Source: Parasporobacterium paucivorans DSM 15970 (GTDB lineage Bacteria > Bacillota > Clostridia > Lachnospirales > Lachnospiraceae). Taken from it: a stretch of 64,000 nucleotides of DNA. The position numbers and the translations under genes were made by a program. Positions within the stretch are counted from its first letter, which is position 1, and every line of letters begins with the position of its first letter. Below, in pieces: positions 24,715 through 33,862 of the stretch. The stretch is from NCBI RefSeq assembly GCF_900141895.1, contig NZ_FQYT01000002.1, forward strand, positions 1-64,000, given 5' to 3'. Below the pieces are notes generated by a model. It ran no database searches. It was not told the origin of the DNA and saw only the letters and a list, made by a program, of their open reading frames with translations.

Positions 24715-25812
24715 ATGAAAAGAAAATCAATAATCATCGGGTCCATTATAGTATTAGCTGTTATCGTAACCTTCATTGCCATCGCCGTCTCAGGCAATGA
24801 AAAAACGGAGGAAACAACCGCGGACACTACGGAAGCTACGACTACACAGGAAGAAACAGAAACAACGGTCTCACGGGAAGGTATGATGCACAGCAATCTG
24901 ACCGGCGAATGGGTGGACAATTCCATAGGCATGAGAAGGCCGGCAGCAGTCATGTTGAACAATATTAAAGTGGCCGTACCTCAATCGGGCATTTCGAAAG
25001 CTTCCATTGTTTATGAAGCCCCTGTGGAAGGCGGAATCACAAGGCTTCTGGGCGTATTTGAAAACTACGATGGATTGGATAAGATTGGTTCTGTCCGTAG
25101 TGCCAGAACCTACTATGTCTATTTGGCCATGGAATTTGATGCTATTTACCTCCATTATGGTTCAGCCCATTATGCGGACAGCCTGTTAAACAGTGACGCG
25201 GTCAGTAACCTGAGCGGACTTTCAGGCATCGGATCTACGGTTTATTACCGAACCAGTGACAGACCGGCTCCCCACAATGCATATACAAGCGCCACCGGTA
25301 TAACAAACGGAATTTCTGCCCTTGGTTATCGCACACAGACAGACTCTGCCTATGAAAGCCATTTTGTGTTTACCGGGGATGGAGAATCCAATTCCCTGGA
25401 GGGGGGAATCCCGGCCGGTAAGATATCCGTCGGTTACCGGATAAATAACCCTTGGTTCGAGTTCAATCCAGCGGACGGACTGTATTACCGTTTCCAATAT
25501 GGTGCCCCACATACTGATCAGATGGATGGGAGCCAGCTAGCCTATAAAAATGTACTGATCCAGTACTGCAACTATAGTTATTACGATGGAAATGGCTATC
25601 TGAATATTGATGTGAATGGAGGCGGTTCCGGTGTGTTCATCTCGAACGGAAAGGCTGTGGATATAACCTGGAACAAAGAATCCACTTCAAACCGGGCGAG
25701 GTACTTCGATTCATCCGGAAATGAAATTATCCTGAATCAGGGAAAAACCTGGGTCTGCATCGTTTTGAACGACGCGAAGGATTCGGTTTCCATATCCGAA
25801 ACAACAGATTAA
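24715..25812 (+). CDS. DUF3048 (YerB-like) membrane-anchored extracytoplasmic protein
   Basis: A 365-residue exported protein: short basic N-terminus, one transmembrane helix (about 5-28), a Thr/Glu-rich linker of about 35 residues, then a DUF3048 domain (from RRPAAVMLNNIKVAVPQSGI, with EAPVEGGITRLLGVFE and DKIGSVRSARTYYV). There is no lipobox cysteine, so it is a signal-anchored protein rather than a lipoprotein. The Bacillus relative YerB has no firm function. The ATG at 24715 is chosen because GGGGAG lies upstream, inside a longer frame beginning at 24700. It lies 20 bp after ybeY. Confidence 0.88.
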   Translation: MKRKSIIIGSIIVLAVIVTFIAIAVSGNEKTEETTADTTEATTTQEETETTVSREGMMHSNLTGEWVDNSIGMRRPAAVMLNNIKVAVPQSGISKASIVYEAPVEGGITRLLGVFENYDGLDKIGSVRSARTYYVYLAMEFDAIYLHYGSAHYADSLLNSDAVSNLSGLSGIGSTVYYRTSDRPAPHNAYTSATGITNGISALGYRTQTDSAYESHFVFTGDGESNSLEGGIPAGKISVGYRINNPWFEFNPADGLYYRFQYGAPHTDQMDGSQLAYKNVLIQYCNYSYYDGNGYLNIDVNGGGSGVFISNGKAVDITWNKESTSNRARYFDSSGNEIILNQGKTWVCIVLNDAKDSVSISETTD

Positions 25813-25837
25813 AAATTCCTGAATAAAAGGTGCATAA

Positions 25838-27520
25838 ATGTCAAACAACAAGAACCATTCAAGCTTTATCATACAGGGCTCCATTTTGGCCGTATCCTCG
25901 GTGATGGTAAGGATTATCGGCCTGATGTATCGCATCCCCCTTACCAACATCCTTGGAAACAAGGGGATGGGTATATATGGGATTGCTTTTGATATGTATT
26001 CCATCCTGCTTCTTATTTCATCGTATTCGCTGCCCCTTGCCGTATCCAAGCTAGTATCTGCGCGGGTTGCCAAAGGACAGATCAGGAACAGCCATCGGAT
26101 TTTTCTGGGGGCCATCCGCTTTTCCCTTTCGGTAGGTTTGGTTGTAGGAGCCTTCGCTTATTTTTGTGCAGATCTGCTTGCCAGGCTCTGGCTGAGCCCA
26201 GAGAGCGCCATAGCCTTCCGGATTCTTGCCCCCACATTGGTAATCATGTCGGTATTGGGTGTTTTCCGTGGTTATTTCCAGGGACTGGGAACCATGATTC
26301 CTACCGCATTATCTAATATTTTCGAGCAGATTGTAAACGCAGTCGTAAGCGTAGCTGCAGCTAAGTATCTCTTCGATTTTGGCAGAACTGCGGCCAGAAT
26401 GAAGAAAGATTTTAATTATCCGGAGGCATATGGTTCTGCTGGTGGAACACTTGGTACAGCACTTGGAGCTCTTACAGCACTTATTCTTCTGATTATCGTC
26501 TATTTTTCATACAAAAAAGTGATTCGCAGAAAACTTCGAAAAGATATGACCGAAGAGAACGAATCCTATGGTTTCATATTGAAGATTCTTATCCTTACCA
26601 TTATGCCTGTAATCCTGAGTACGACCATTTACAATATCAGTACATTTTTGGACAGTGGCTTCTATAATAACATCATGGCCATAAAGGGGATGGATAAGAA
26701 CATTCGCCAGGAACTTCTGGGCATGTATACCGGCAAATACCGGCTTCTTGTAAATGTTCCGGTTGCCCTGGCCTCTGCTCTGGCTTCCTCCATGATTCCC
26801 AGTATTTCCGCCTCCATCGCCACAGGAAACAGGGGACAGGTGGTAAATAAAATCAATCTGGTGCTCCGTTTCTGCATGATGATAACCATTCCTTCCGCCG
26901 TGGGTATGGCAGTGCTCGCAAAGCCTATTATTAATCTGCTTTTTCCGGGAGCGGAGGGTGTGGACACCACCGTGCTCATGATGCAGACAGGAGCCATATC
27001 CATAATTTTTTATTCCATATCCACCCTGACGAACGGGATTTTACAAGGTATTAACCACATGCGCATACCTGTAAGGCATTCTTTTATCTCCCTGATTGTC
27101 CATGTTGTGCTGATTTCTCTGTTGCTGTATTTTACCGACCTGAATATTTTTGCCGTGGTCATCTCAGACGTGCTCTTTGCTGTGGTCATCACCATACTGA
27201 ATGCCAGATCCCTGTATCATTATTTGGAATACCGGCAGGAAAAGGTTATGACTTTTGTCCTGCCGGCGCTTTCATCAGTGATTATGGGGGCTGCCGCATA
27301 TTTTGCCTACCATCTCATGTATCCGGCCTTCAAAGCATCTGTGGATTCGGCCTGGTTGTCAAACGCCATACCTGCCATTTTATCCATTATTTTGGCTGTA
27401 ATCATATATTCTCTTTGCCTGCTTCTTTTTAAAGTGGTGGATGTCCATGATATTGAGAAGCTTCCAAAAGGAAAAAAACTCGCATACTTCTTGCGCAGAA
27501 TACACTTATTGAGAGATTGA
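25838..27520 (+). CDS. SpoVB/YtgP-family oligosaccharide or lipid-linked precursor flippase
   Basis: A 560-residue polytopic membrane protein of the MOP/MATE-like flippase superfamily, with about 14 hydrophobic helices. Family features include the N-terminal SVMVRIIGLMYRIPLTNILG and the helix pair around ILAPTLVIMSVLGVFRGYFQ. Members move lipid-linked cell-wall precursors across the membrane; SpoVB acts in spore cortex formation and YtgP/MurJ in vegetative peptidoglycan synthesis. Which of these applies cannot be told from sequence. It is 25 bp after the DUF3048 gene and 31 bp before a flavoprotein gene. Confidence 0.88.
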   Translation: MSNNKNHSSFIIQGSILAVSSVMVRIIGLMYRIPLTNILGNKGMGIYGIAFDMYSILLLISSYSLPLAVSKLVSARVAKGQIRNSHRIFLGAIRFSLSVGLVVGAFAYFCADLLARLWLSPESAIAFRILAPTLVIMSVLGVFRGYFQGLGTMIPTALSNIFEQIVNAVVSVAAAKYLFDFGRTAARMKKDFNYPEAYGSAGGTLGTALGALTALILLIIVYFSYKKVIRRKLRKDMTEENESYGFILKILILTIMPVILSTTIYNISTFLDSGFYNNIMAIKGMDKNIRQELLGMYTGKYRLLVNVPVALASALASSMIPSISASIATGNRGQVVNKINLVLRFCMMITIPSAVGMAVLAKPIINLLFPGAEGVDTTVLMMQTGAISIIFYSISTLTNGILQGINHMRIPVRHSFISLIVHVVLISLLLYFTDLNIFAVVISDVLFAVVITILNARSLYHYLEYRQEKVMTFVLPALSSVIMGAAAYFAYHLMYPAFKASVDSAWLSNAIPAILSIILAVIIYSLCLLLFKVVDVHDIEKLPKGKKLAYFLRRIHLLRD

Positions 27521-27551
27521 CGGACCAGGACACCTTAGAAGGGAGACGAAA

Positions 27552-28805
27552 ATGAAATCAGATATTATCATACTTGGCGGAGGTGCATCTGGTCTGGCAG
27601 CAGCTATTACCGCGTCCGGACAGGGTGCCTCAGTCACTATAATCGAACACAAGGATAAAATTGGACGCAAGATTCTTGTGACCGGAAACGGCCGGTGTAA
27701 TCTGACGAATCTGAATCAGGACGGTGTAAACTACAGGGGAGAGCAGCCTGGTTTTGCCTTACAGGTGCTTCGAAATTTCGGACTGGATGAAACCCTTGGA
27801 TTTTTCGATTCACTGGGACTCCTGTTGAAAGACAGGGACGGTTATGTGTACCCTTTTTCAGATCAGGCTGCGGCGGTATCGGATGCACTGCGTTTTAAAT
27901 GTGCCGGTCAGGGTGTTCATATACTGACACAGACAAAGGCCGAAAACATAGCTTTATCCAAGGGTAAGTTCCAGGTCCGCACAAGGAATGGAGAAGGAAG
28001 AGGCGATACCTTACAGGCAGACAGAGTAATCCTTTCTACAGGCGGAATGGCGGCCCCACAAAATGGTTCCGATGGAAGCGGCTATTGCCTCGCACACGGA
28101 TTGGGGCATTCCATTATTAAACCGGTCCCTGCTCTGACGGGATTATACTGCAAGGAAACGTTCTTCAAAGGAGTGGCTGGGGTAAGAACTGCCGCTCGGC
28201 TAAACCTGTACATCAACGAGGAGTGGCAGATGATGGAAGAAGGCGAACTCCAGCTCACCAATTACGGAATTTCAGGAATCCCTGTTTTCCAAATCAGCCG
28301 TTTTGTTTCCAGAGCCCTGGACTGCAAGAAGTCTGTTTCCGTTGAAATAGATTTGATTCCGGAATATACTGCAAATGCTCTAAAAGACTTCCTTCTCAGG
28401 CAGATTGTTTCAAATCCAAACAAAACTGTGGAAGAGCATCTGTACGGGATACTGAACAAGAAACTGGCCATGCTGGTCCTGAAACTGGCAGGAGTCAACC
28501 CATCCACGCCATCTGTCCGGGTTTCAGATGCGGACATTGGAAAAGTTGTCCATCTGATAAAAAATATCCGGGTAGACATCGATCACCCGAACACCTTTGA
28601 ATTTGCCCAGGTAAGCGCCGGGGGAGTAGATACACGCCAGATTCACCCCCAGACACTGGAATCCAGACTTGTGCCGGGACTATATATAACGGGGGAACTT
28701 CTGGATATCGACGGGGCCTGCGGGGGTTACAACCTTCAATGGGCCTGGTCAACTGGCTGCCTGGCCGGAAAGGCAGCGGCTGGGGAAAGGATTTTGTATG
28801 ATTAG
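27552..28805 (+). CDS. BaiN/HI0933-family NAD(P)/FAD-dependent oxidoreductase
   Basis: A 417-residue flavoprotein of the HI0933/YhiN/BaiN family. Rossmann motif ILGGGASGLAAAI at the N-terminus, the family hallmark VTGNGRCNLTN, and the C-terminal YITGELLDIDGACGGYNLQ that closes the FAD site. Family members include BaiN, linked to bile-acid dehydroxylation in Clostridium scindens, but most are of unknown substrate and widely conserved, so no bile-acid role is claimed. The ATG follows GAAGGGAG. The stop overlaps the next gene, another flavoprotein, by 8 bp, which implies joint expression. Confidence 0.88.
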   Translation: MKSDIIILGGGASGLAAAITASGQGASVTIIEHKDKIGRKILVTGNGRCNLTNLNQDGVNYRGEQPGFALQVLRNFGLDETLGFFDSLGLLLKDRDGYVYPFSDQAAAVSDALRFKCAGQGVHILTQTKAENIALSKGKFQVRTRNGEGRGDTLQADRVILSTGGMAAPQNGSDGSGYCLAHGLGHSIIKPVPALTGLYCKETFFKGVAGVRTAARLNLYINEEWQMMEEGELQLTNYGISGIPVFQISRFVSRALDCKKSVSVEIDLIPEYTANALKDFLLRQIVSNPNKTVEEHLYGILNKKLAMLVLKLAGVNPSTPSVRVSDADIGKVVHLIKNIRVDIDHPNTFEFAQVSAGGVDTRQIHPQTLESRLVPGLYITGELLDIDGACGGYNLQWAWSTGCLAGKAAAGERILYD

Positions 28806-30396
28806 GATAAATCAGGTAAAAATGGATATCTCGCACACACCGGATGCTCTTAGAAAAAAAATCGTAAGATTGCTGAAGATTACACCCGAAAAACTGCTGG
28901 ACATTCAGATAGTGCGCAAATCCATCGATGCCAGAGATAAAAAAGCCATCATGTATGTCTATACTCTGGATGCAAAGGTGGATAATGAAGCTAAAGTCGC
29001 GCAGGCGGTTGACAATAAAAATATTATGTTGGCAAAAGACGAAGAGTATCAATTTCCAGTGTCCGGAACTGGCAAGATGACTGCCCGTCCTGTCATATGC
29101 GGCAGCGGTCCCGCAGGACTATTTGCGGCCTATTTTCTGGCCATTGGAGGCTACCGGCCAATTCTCATAGAACAGGGGGAGTCGGTGGAAGACAGAGTCC
29201 GGACCGTGGCTGATTTTTGGCAGACCAATGTATTGAACCCTGATTCCAATGTCCAATTTGGAGAAGGAGGAGCAGGAACCTTCTCTGATGGTAAGCTGAA
29301 TACCCTCGTGAAGGACAAATTCGGCCGGAACCGGCTGGTTCTCCAAACCTTTGTGGACAACGGAGCTAAAGAAGATATCCTGTACCTGAATAAGCCGCAT
29401 ATCGGCACCGACATCCTGTGCCGGATTGTACGAAACATGAGAGAGCAGATTAAAAAGAATGGCGGAGAGGTACGGTTTAACACAAAGCTGACGGATCTCG
29501 TAGTAGAAGGTGGGCATTTGCAGGAAATTGTGTTAAATCGGCTCGAAGAGCTGCCCTGCGAAAATCTGATCCTTGCCATTGGCCACAGTGCCCGTGAAAC
29601 ATTCCGGATGCTTCACAGACGCGGTTTGGAGATGCACAGCAAGGCCTTTGCAGTAGGGGTACGAATTGAACATCCACAGGAAATGATATCCCGGACACAG
29701 TACGGGGATTCTTTTCATAAGCTTCCTCCTGCCGAATATAAAGTGACCGCCAGGACCTCCGGGGGACGTGCTGTTTATTCCTTCTGCATGTGTCCGGGAG
29801 GTTATGTGGTAAATTCCTCCTCCGAACAAAATCGGCTGGTAGTCAACGGCATGAGCAACAGTACACGGAATTCTGCCAATGCAAACAGCGCCATTATCGT
29901 TTCTGTGGACCAGAAAGACTTTCCGGATGCTTCGCCCCTTGCAGGTATCCAATTCGTTGAGGAATTGGAGGCGAACGCATATCGGACCGGCCTGGGCAAA
30001 ATACCCGTCCAGCTTTTGGAGGACTTTTACCAAGGTAAGGTAAGTGAGGATTTTCAAGATGTGAAGCCCTGTATAAAGGGAATGACGAATATGGCAGACA
30101 TCAATGAGATCTTTCCGGATTACATTACGGACGCTTTAAAAGAAGGAATCCGTTCTTTTGCTTCCTCAATAAAAGGTTTCGACAGGGGAGATGCGATTCT
30201 TTCTGCAGTGGAATCCAGGACATCCTCGCCGGTACGCATCACCAGGAGCGAAAATCTGCAAGGGAGCATCCAGGGTATCTATCCATGCGGTGAGGGAGCC
30301 GGCTATGCCGGAGGCATAACTTCCGCGGCTATGGACGGCATCAGGGTTTTCGAAGCGATTGCCAGCAGGTACCGCCCGTATGCAAAAAATGAATGA
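28798..30396 (+). CDS. FAD-dependent dehydrogenase (COG2509-type)
   Basis: A 532-residue flavoprotein distinct from its upstream partner. An N-terminal domain of about 95 residues (IRINQVKMDISHTPDALRKK) precedes the FAD Rossmann motif VICGSGPAGLFAAYF near 99. Then come NVQFGEGGAGTFSDGKLNT and the C-terminal YPCGEGAGYAGGITSAAMDG. This is the COG2509 uncharacterised FAD-dependent dehydrogenase family, common in Clostridia. It overlaps the BaiN-like gene by 8 bp. Substrate unknown. Confidence 0.88.
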   Translation: MIRINQVKMDISHTPDALRKKIVRLLKITPEKLLDIQIVRKSIDARDKKAIMYVYTLDAKVDNEAKVAQAVDNKNIMLAKDEEYQFPVSGTGKMTARPVICGSGPAGLFAAYFLAIGGYRPILIEQGESVEDRVRTVADFWQTNVLNPDSNVQFGEGGAGTFSDGKLNTLVKDKFGRNRLVLQTFVDNGAKEDILYLNKPHIGTDILCRIVRNMREQIKKNGGEVRFNTKLTDLVVEGGHLQEIVLNRLEELPCENLILAIGHSARETFRMLHRRGLEMHSKAFAVGVRIEHPQEMISRTQYGDSFHKLPPAEYKVTARTSGGRAVYSFCMCPGGYVVNSSSEQNRLVVNGMSNSTRNSANANSAIIVSVDQKDFPDASPLAGIQFVEELEANAYRTGLGKIPVQLLEDFYQGKVSEDFQDVKPCIKGMTNMADINEIFPDYITDALKEGIRSFASSIKGFDRGDAILSAVESRTSSPVRITRSENLQGSIQGIYPCGEGAGYAGGITSAAMDGIRVFEAIASRYRPYAKNE

Positions 30397-30421
30397 CGTT
30401 TTTGTATTTATGGTGTATTAT
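30393..30421 (+). promoter_or_regulatory. Candidate promoter of proB
   Basis: ATGACG at 30393-30398 and TATTAT at 30416-30421, spacer 17 bp; it overlaps the end of the preceding flavoprotein gene. A moderate match. Confidence 0.4.
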
Positions 30422-30455
30422 ATAAAAGTGCAGAATTAACCTGGGGGATGAACGC

Positions 30456-31295
30456 ATGAATTATCGGGAACAGTTAAAAAACAAAAAAAGAATTGTTATA
30501 AAAATCGGATCTTCCTCCCTGACTTATCGTGAAACCGGACTGATTAATATTTCCAAACTGGAAAGACTGGTCAGGGCTCTGGCCGATTTGAGCAACCAGG
30601 GAAAGGATGTCATCCTTGTTTCTTCGGGTGCCATCGCCGTTGGCAAAAACACCGCAGGTATACATGAAAGGACGCTTACGCTTCCCCAAAAGCAGGCTTG
30701 TGCGGCAATTGGCCAGGCCCAGCTTATGACCATGTACCAGAAGCTTTTTGCGGAATATAACAAAATATCCGCTCAGGTTCTGATAACCAAATTCACGATG
30801 CTCGGCGAGAAGAGTCTTCACAACGCAACCAATACATTCAATGAGCTTTTTCTTATGGGTGCAATACCAGTCGTAAACGAAAATGATACGGTCTCCACGG
30901 AAGAAATTGAATTTGGAGACAACGACACCCTGTCAGCCATTGTTGCCTCTATCATACAGGCGGATCTTCTCATATTGCTTTCCGATATAGACGGATTATT
31001 CTCAGATGATCCCCACCAAAATCCAGAAGCACGGTTTATTGACCTTGTACCGGAAATAACCCCGGAACTCCTGGATATGGGCAAGTCTACTCCCGGCACC
31101 TGCGTAGGAACCGGCGGAATGAGCACAAAGCTTGCCGCTGCCAGAATCGCAACGGCATCCGGAACGGATATGATTATTGCCAACGGTGAAAATGTCGGCG
31201 TGATCGGCAGAATCATGAATGGCGAAAATATTGGTACTCTTTTTATATCTCATAAAGAGGGTGATTTTAATGTAGTGGATTTTTTAAAGAAATAA
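30456..31295 (+). CDS. proB: Glutamate 5-kinase
   Basis: First enzyme of proline synthesis from glutamate: it phosphorylates the gamma-carboxylate. 279 residues comprising only the amino-acid-kinase domain; the C-terminal PUA domain of the E. coli form is absent, as in many Clostridia. Visible motifs are VIKIGSSSLT, DVILVSSGAIAVG, PVVNENDTVS, and GTGGMSTKLAAARIA. It is linked to proA, but an unrecognised gene is inserted between them. In this family proline feedback acts on the kinase domain; regulation here is not visible. Confidence 0.96.
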   Translation: MNYREQLKNKKRIVIKIGSSSLTYRETGLINISKLERLVRALADLSNQGKDVILVSSGAIAVGKNTAGIHERTLTLPQKQACAAIGQAQLMTMYQKLFAEYNKISAQVLITKFTMLGEKSLHNATNTFNELFLMGAIPVVNENDTVSTEEIEFGDNDTLSAIVASIIQADLLILLSDIDGLFSDDPHQNPEARFIDLVPEITPELLDMGKSTPGTCVGTGGMSTKLAAARIATASGTDMIIANGENVGVIGRIMNGENIGTLFISHKEGDFNVVDFLKK

Positions 31296-31316
31296 CCTTT
31301 CACAGATTGGAGTTTC

Positions 31317-32510
31317 ATGAACATCAGGATATTAAAAAACGTTCAGGACTTTGAAAGTGTAACCTTACAAAAGGACATGGTTGTCGAGAAAAAGTTTCCG
31401 TCCGTTAAATTTAGTTCCATCAAATCAGTAAAGTATTTTATATACGATACGAAAAAGAGATACAGAAAAGAAGAAATTCTTCCAAAAATAAAAAAAATCG
31501 ATTTTATAGACTGTATAGATGCGGTGTGGGATTCCGGCTGCGTTTATTTTACTGCATGCTCATCTGCAGGCTACCAGCACAAGACATTTGTGGAGGTTTA
31601 CAGATATAATATCCTTGACCGCAGTTACGATATCATTTACTCCTTTGTGGACAGCCTCAGTGAATTTGACCATAATAAGAAAATGAAGATTTTTATCCTT
31701 AACAGCTCACATATGATTATCCAGACTGCTTACCCGGTTCAGACAGAAAGTCGATCTGAGGACTATTTAAAGTTTGATCTGACACTTTTTGGCATCAAGG
31801 ATAAAACTTCCATGAGAATTGTGGATGAAAATCTTGTACATAATGGAATTGACGATATCATTCCTATTTCCGCGTCGCGCAGTGCCATGAAAACAGGCTT
31901 TTCCCTGTTGGAAAGCAACAGACATACCCTGCTGACCAAAGAAGAAGCCAGCGTGGAAGGAATCAGTATAATAAATATCCAGCAGCTGATTTCCGACCTG
32001 CTGTTAAGAACTACCAATGTGGCTTTTGATCCAATCGGTCAGGCATATTTTTCCAAAACCTTTGCCTACATGGATGTGCAGGGGAATTTTCTGATCTATT
32101 CAGCCATAAATTTCGATGAACAGAATGAAGAAATCTTTTTCTATAATTTTGCTTCAAAAGAAATGAAGACGTGCATCAATAACAACATTTTAGAGTATGG
32201 CGATATCGCCAGGCCATGCGTCATGGATGACACACCGCTCCTGTGGGTCAAAAACCAGAAAGGGACGGAACTTGTCAACCTGAACAAAGAAAAAGTGCAT
32301 TTCAGTTTCAGCAATGAGATTGTAGTGGAAGATATAATAAACAATTTCGTGATAACCTCAGGAATGGCCAAAAGGAAATTCTTTCGAAGTTATTCACCGT
32401 ATTTTACCGTATACAAATATCCGCAGATGAATCTCCTTCTTCAGGAAAATGCCTTCTACCTCGGCTGCGTATCGCCGGATGGAGAAAGTCTGGATATATT
32501 CGTCAAATAA
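31317..32510 (+). CDS. Unrecognised protein between proB and proA
   Basis: A 397-residue protein I do not recognise. It has no signal peptide or transmembrane helix and no nucleotide-binding motif. It is rich in aromatic and beta-branched residues with many short predicted strands, as in a beta-propeller or beta-sandwich, but I see no clean repeat. RBS TTGGAG 5 nt before the ATG; 21 bp after proB and 18 bp before proA, so it is very probably in the same transcript. Base composition is a little more AT-rich than the flanking genes. A link to proline or osmotic stress is only by position. Confidence 0.75.
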   Translation: MNIRILKNVQDFESVTLQKDMVVEKKFPSVKFSSIKSVKYFIYDTKKRYRKEEILPKIKKIDFIDCIDAVWDSGCVYFTACSSAGYQHKTFVEVYRYNILDRSYDIIYSFVDSLSEFDHNKKMKIFILNSSHMIIQTAYPVQTESRSEDYLKFDLTLFGIKDKTSMRIVDENLVHNGIDDIIPISASRSAMKTGFSLLESNRHTLLTKEEASVEGISIINIQQLISDLLLRTTNVAFDPIGQAYFSKTFAYMDVQGNFLIYSAINFDEQNEEIFFYNFASKEMKTCINNNILEYGDIARPCVMDDTPLLWVKNQKGTELVNLNKEKVHFSFSNEIVVEDIINNFVITSGMAKRKFFRSYSPYFTVYKYPQMNLLLQENAFYLGCVSPDGESLDIFVK

Positions 32511-32528
32511 ATTTCGGAGGATAATGCC

Positions 32529-33791
32529 ATGAACGATACTACAATAAACGCCAAATTAATTCAGATGGGTGAGCAGGCAGTCAAGGTTTCCCGTGTCCTT
32601 ACCAAAATGAACGTAGGATTGAAAAATCAGGGTCTGGAAGCAGTGGCAGATGCATTGATTGCCCGCGAAGAAGAGATTCTATGGGAAAACCGGAAAGATA
32701 TAGAAAAAGCCCTGAGCAACAACATGAAAGAATCTCTGGTGGACCGGCTTTGTCTGACTTCTGACCGTATAGTCTCTATGGCGGAGGGATTGCGCCAGAT
32801 TGCCTCCCTGGAAGATCCGGTTGGAGAAGTCATCGGCATGAAAAAGCGTCCTAACGGACTCATGATTGGAGAAAAGCGGGTTCCATTAGGAGTCATCGGA
32901 ATCATCTACGAAGCAAGACCCAATGTAACCGCGGATGCCTTCGGCCTCTGCTTTAAGACCGGAAATGCGGTAATATTGAAAGGCGGAAGCGATGCCCTCT
33001 ATTCCAACATAAAAATTGTAGAAGTAATCCAACAGGCACTCATCAGGACTGGAATCCCGGGTGAGGCCGTACAGCTCATCAAGGATACGGACAGGGAAGT
33101 GACCAGACAGTTCATGGGCATGGATAAATATATCGATGTTCTCATTCCGAGGGGAAGCGCCGGTCTGATCCAGTCAACCATCGCAAACAGCACAATTCCT
33201 GTAATCGAGACCGGTACCGGCAACTGCCATGTGTATGTAGATGAAACTGCGGATATCCAAATGGCCGCAGATATCATATATAATGCCAAAACCCAGCGAA
33301 CGGGTGTGTGCAATGCCTGCGAGTCCCTTGTGATACACAGCGGAATTCTCAAGGATGCTCTTCCGGTCATAGCGGAAAGACTCAGTCAGAAGAATGTTGA
33401 AATACGGGCTGACGAAAGAGCCAGAATGGTTGTAACCGGCCTGAATTCCGCCACGATTGAAGACTGGGGAACAGAGTACCTGGATTACATTATTTCCGTA
33501 AAAACTGTCGACTCCATTGACGAAGCTATCGACCACATCAACTGCTACAACACCAAACACAGTGAGGCCATAATCACAAAAGACTATGCCAATGCCAACC
33601 GCTTCCTGGAAGAAGTGGATGCAGCTGCCGTTTATGTCAATGCTTCCACGCGTTTTACCGATGGATTCGAATTCGGTTTCGGAGCAGAAATCGGAATCAG
33701 CACCCAGAAGCTGCATGCAAGAGGACCCATGGGTCTTAAGGCTCTGACCACCACGAAATTTATAATTTATGGAAATGGCCAGACAAGATAA
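32529..33791 (+). CDS. proA: Gamma-glutamyl phosphate reductase
   Basis: Second step of proline synthesis: NADPH reduction of gamma-glutamyl phosphate to glutamate-5-semialdehyde. 420 residues, aldehyde-dehydrogenase fold. Visible are [25 protein letters not shown] split over the cofactor domain, the catalytic cysteine in [13 protein letters not shown], and the C-terminal [31 protein letters not shown] terminator-like hairpin follows before miaB. Confidence 0.97.
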   Translation: MNDTTINAKLIQMGEQAVKVSRVLTKMNVGLKNQGLEAVADALIAREEEILWENRKDIEKALSNNMKESLVDRLCLTSDRIVSMAEGLRQIASLEDPVGEVIGMKKRPNGLMIGEKRVPLGVIGIIYEARPNVTADAFGLCFKTGNAVILKGGSDALYSNIKIVEVIQQALIRTGIPGEAVQLIKDTDREVTRQFMGMDKYIDVLIPRGSAGLIQSTIANSTIPVIETGTGNCHVYVDETADIQMAADIIYNAKTQRTGVCNACESLVIHSGILKDALPVIAERLSQKNVEIRADERARMVVTGLNSATIEDWGTEYLDYIISVKTVDSIDEAIDHINCYNTKHSEAIITKDYANANRFLEEVDAAAVYVNASTRFTDGFEFGFGAEIGISTQKLHARGPMGLKALTTTKFIIYGNGQTR

Positions 33792-33816
33792 TTGCTTCAA
33801 ATGCAAAAATACTGAG

Positions 33817-33849
33817 GGTGCAAATATTCTAAAGATATTTGTACCTTTT
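33817..33849 (+). terminator. Terminator between proA and miaB
   Basis: GGTGCAAATAT (33817-33827) pairs with ATATTTGTACC (33835-33845), 11 bp with one G-T pair, followed by TTTT. It ends the pro operon; miaB starts 14 bp later. Confidence 0.7.
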
Positions 33850-33862
33850 ATTAGGTGAAAAG

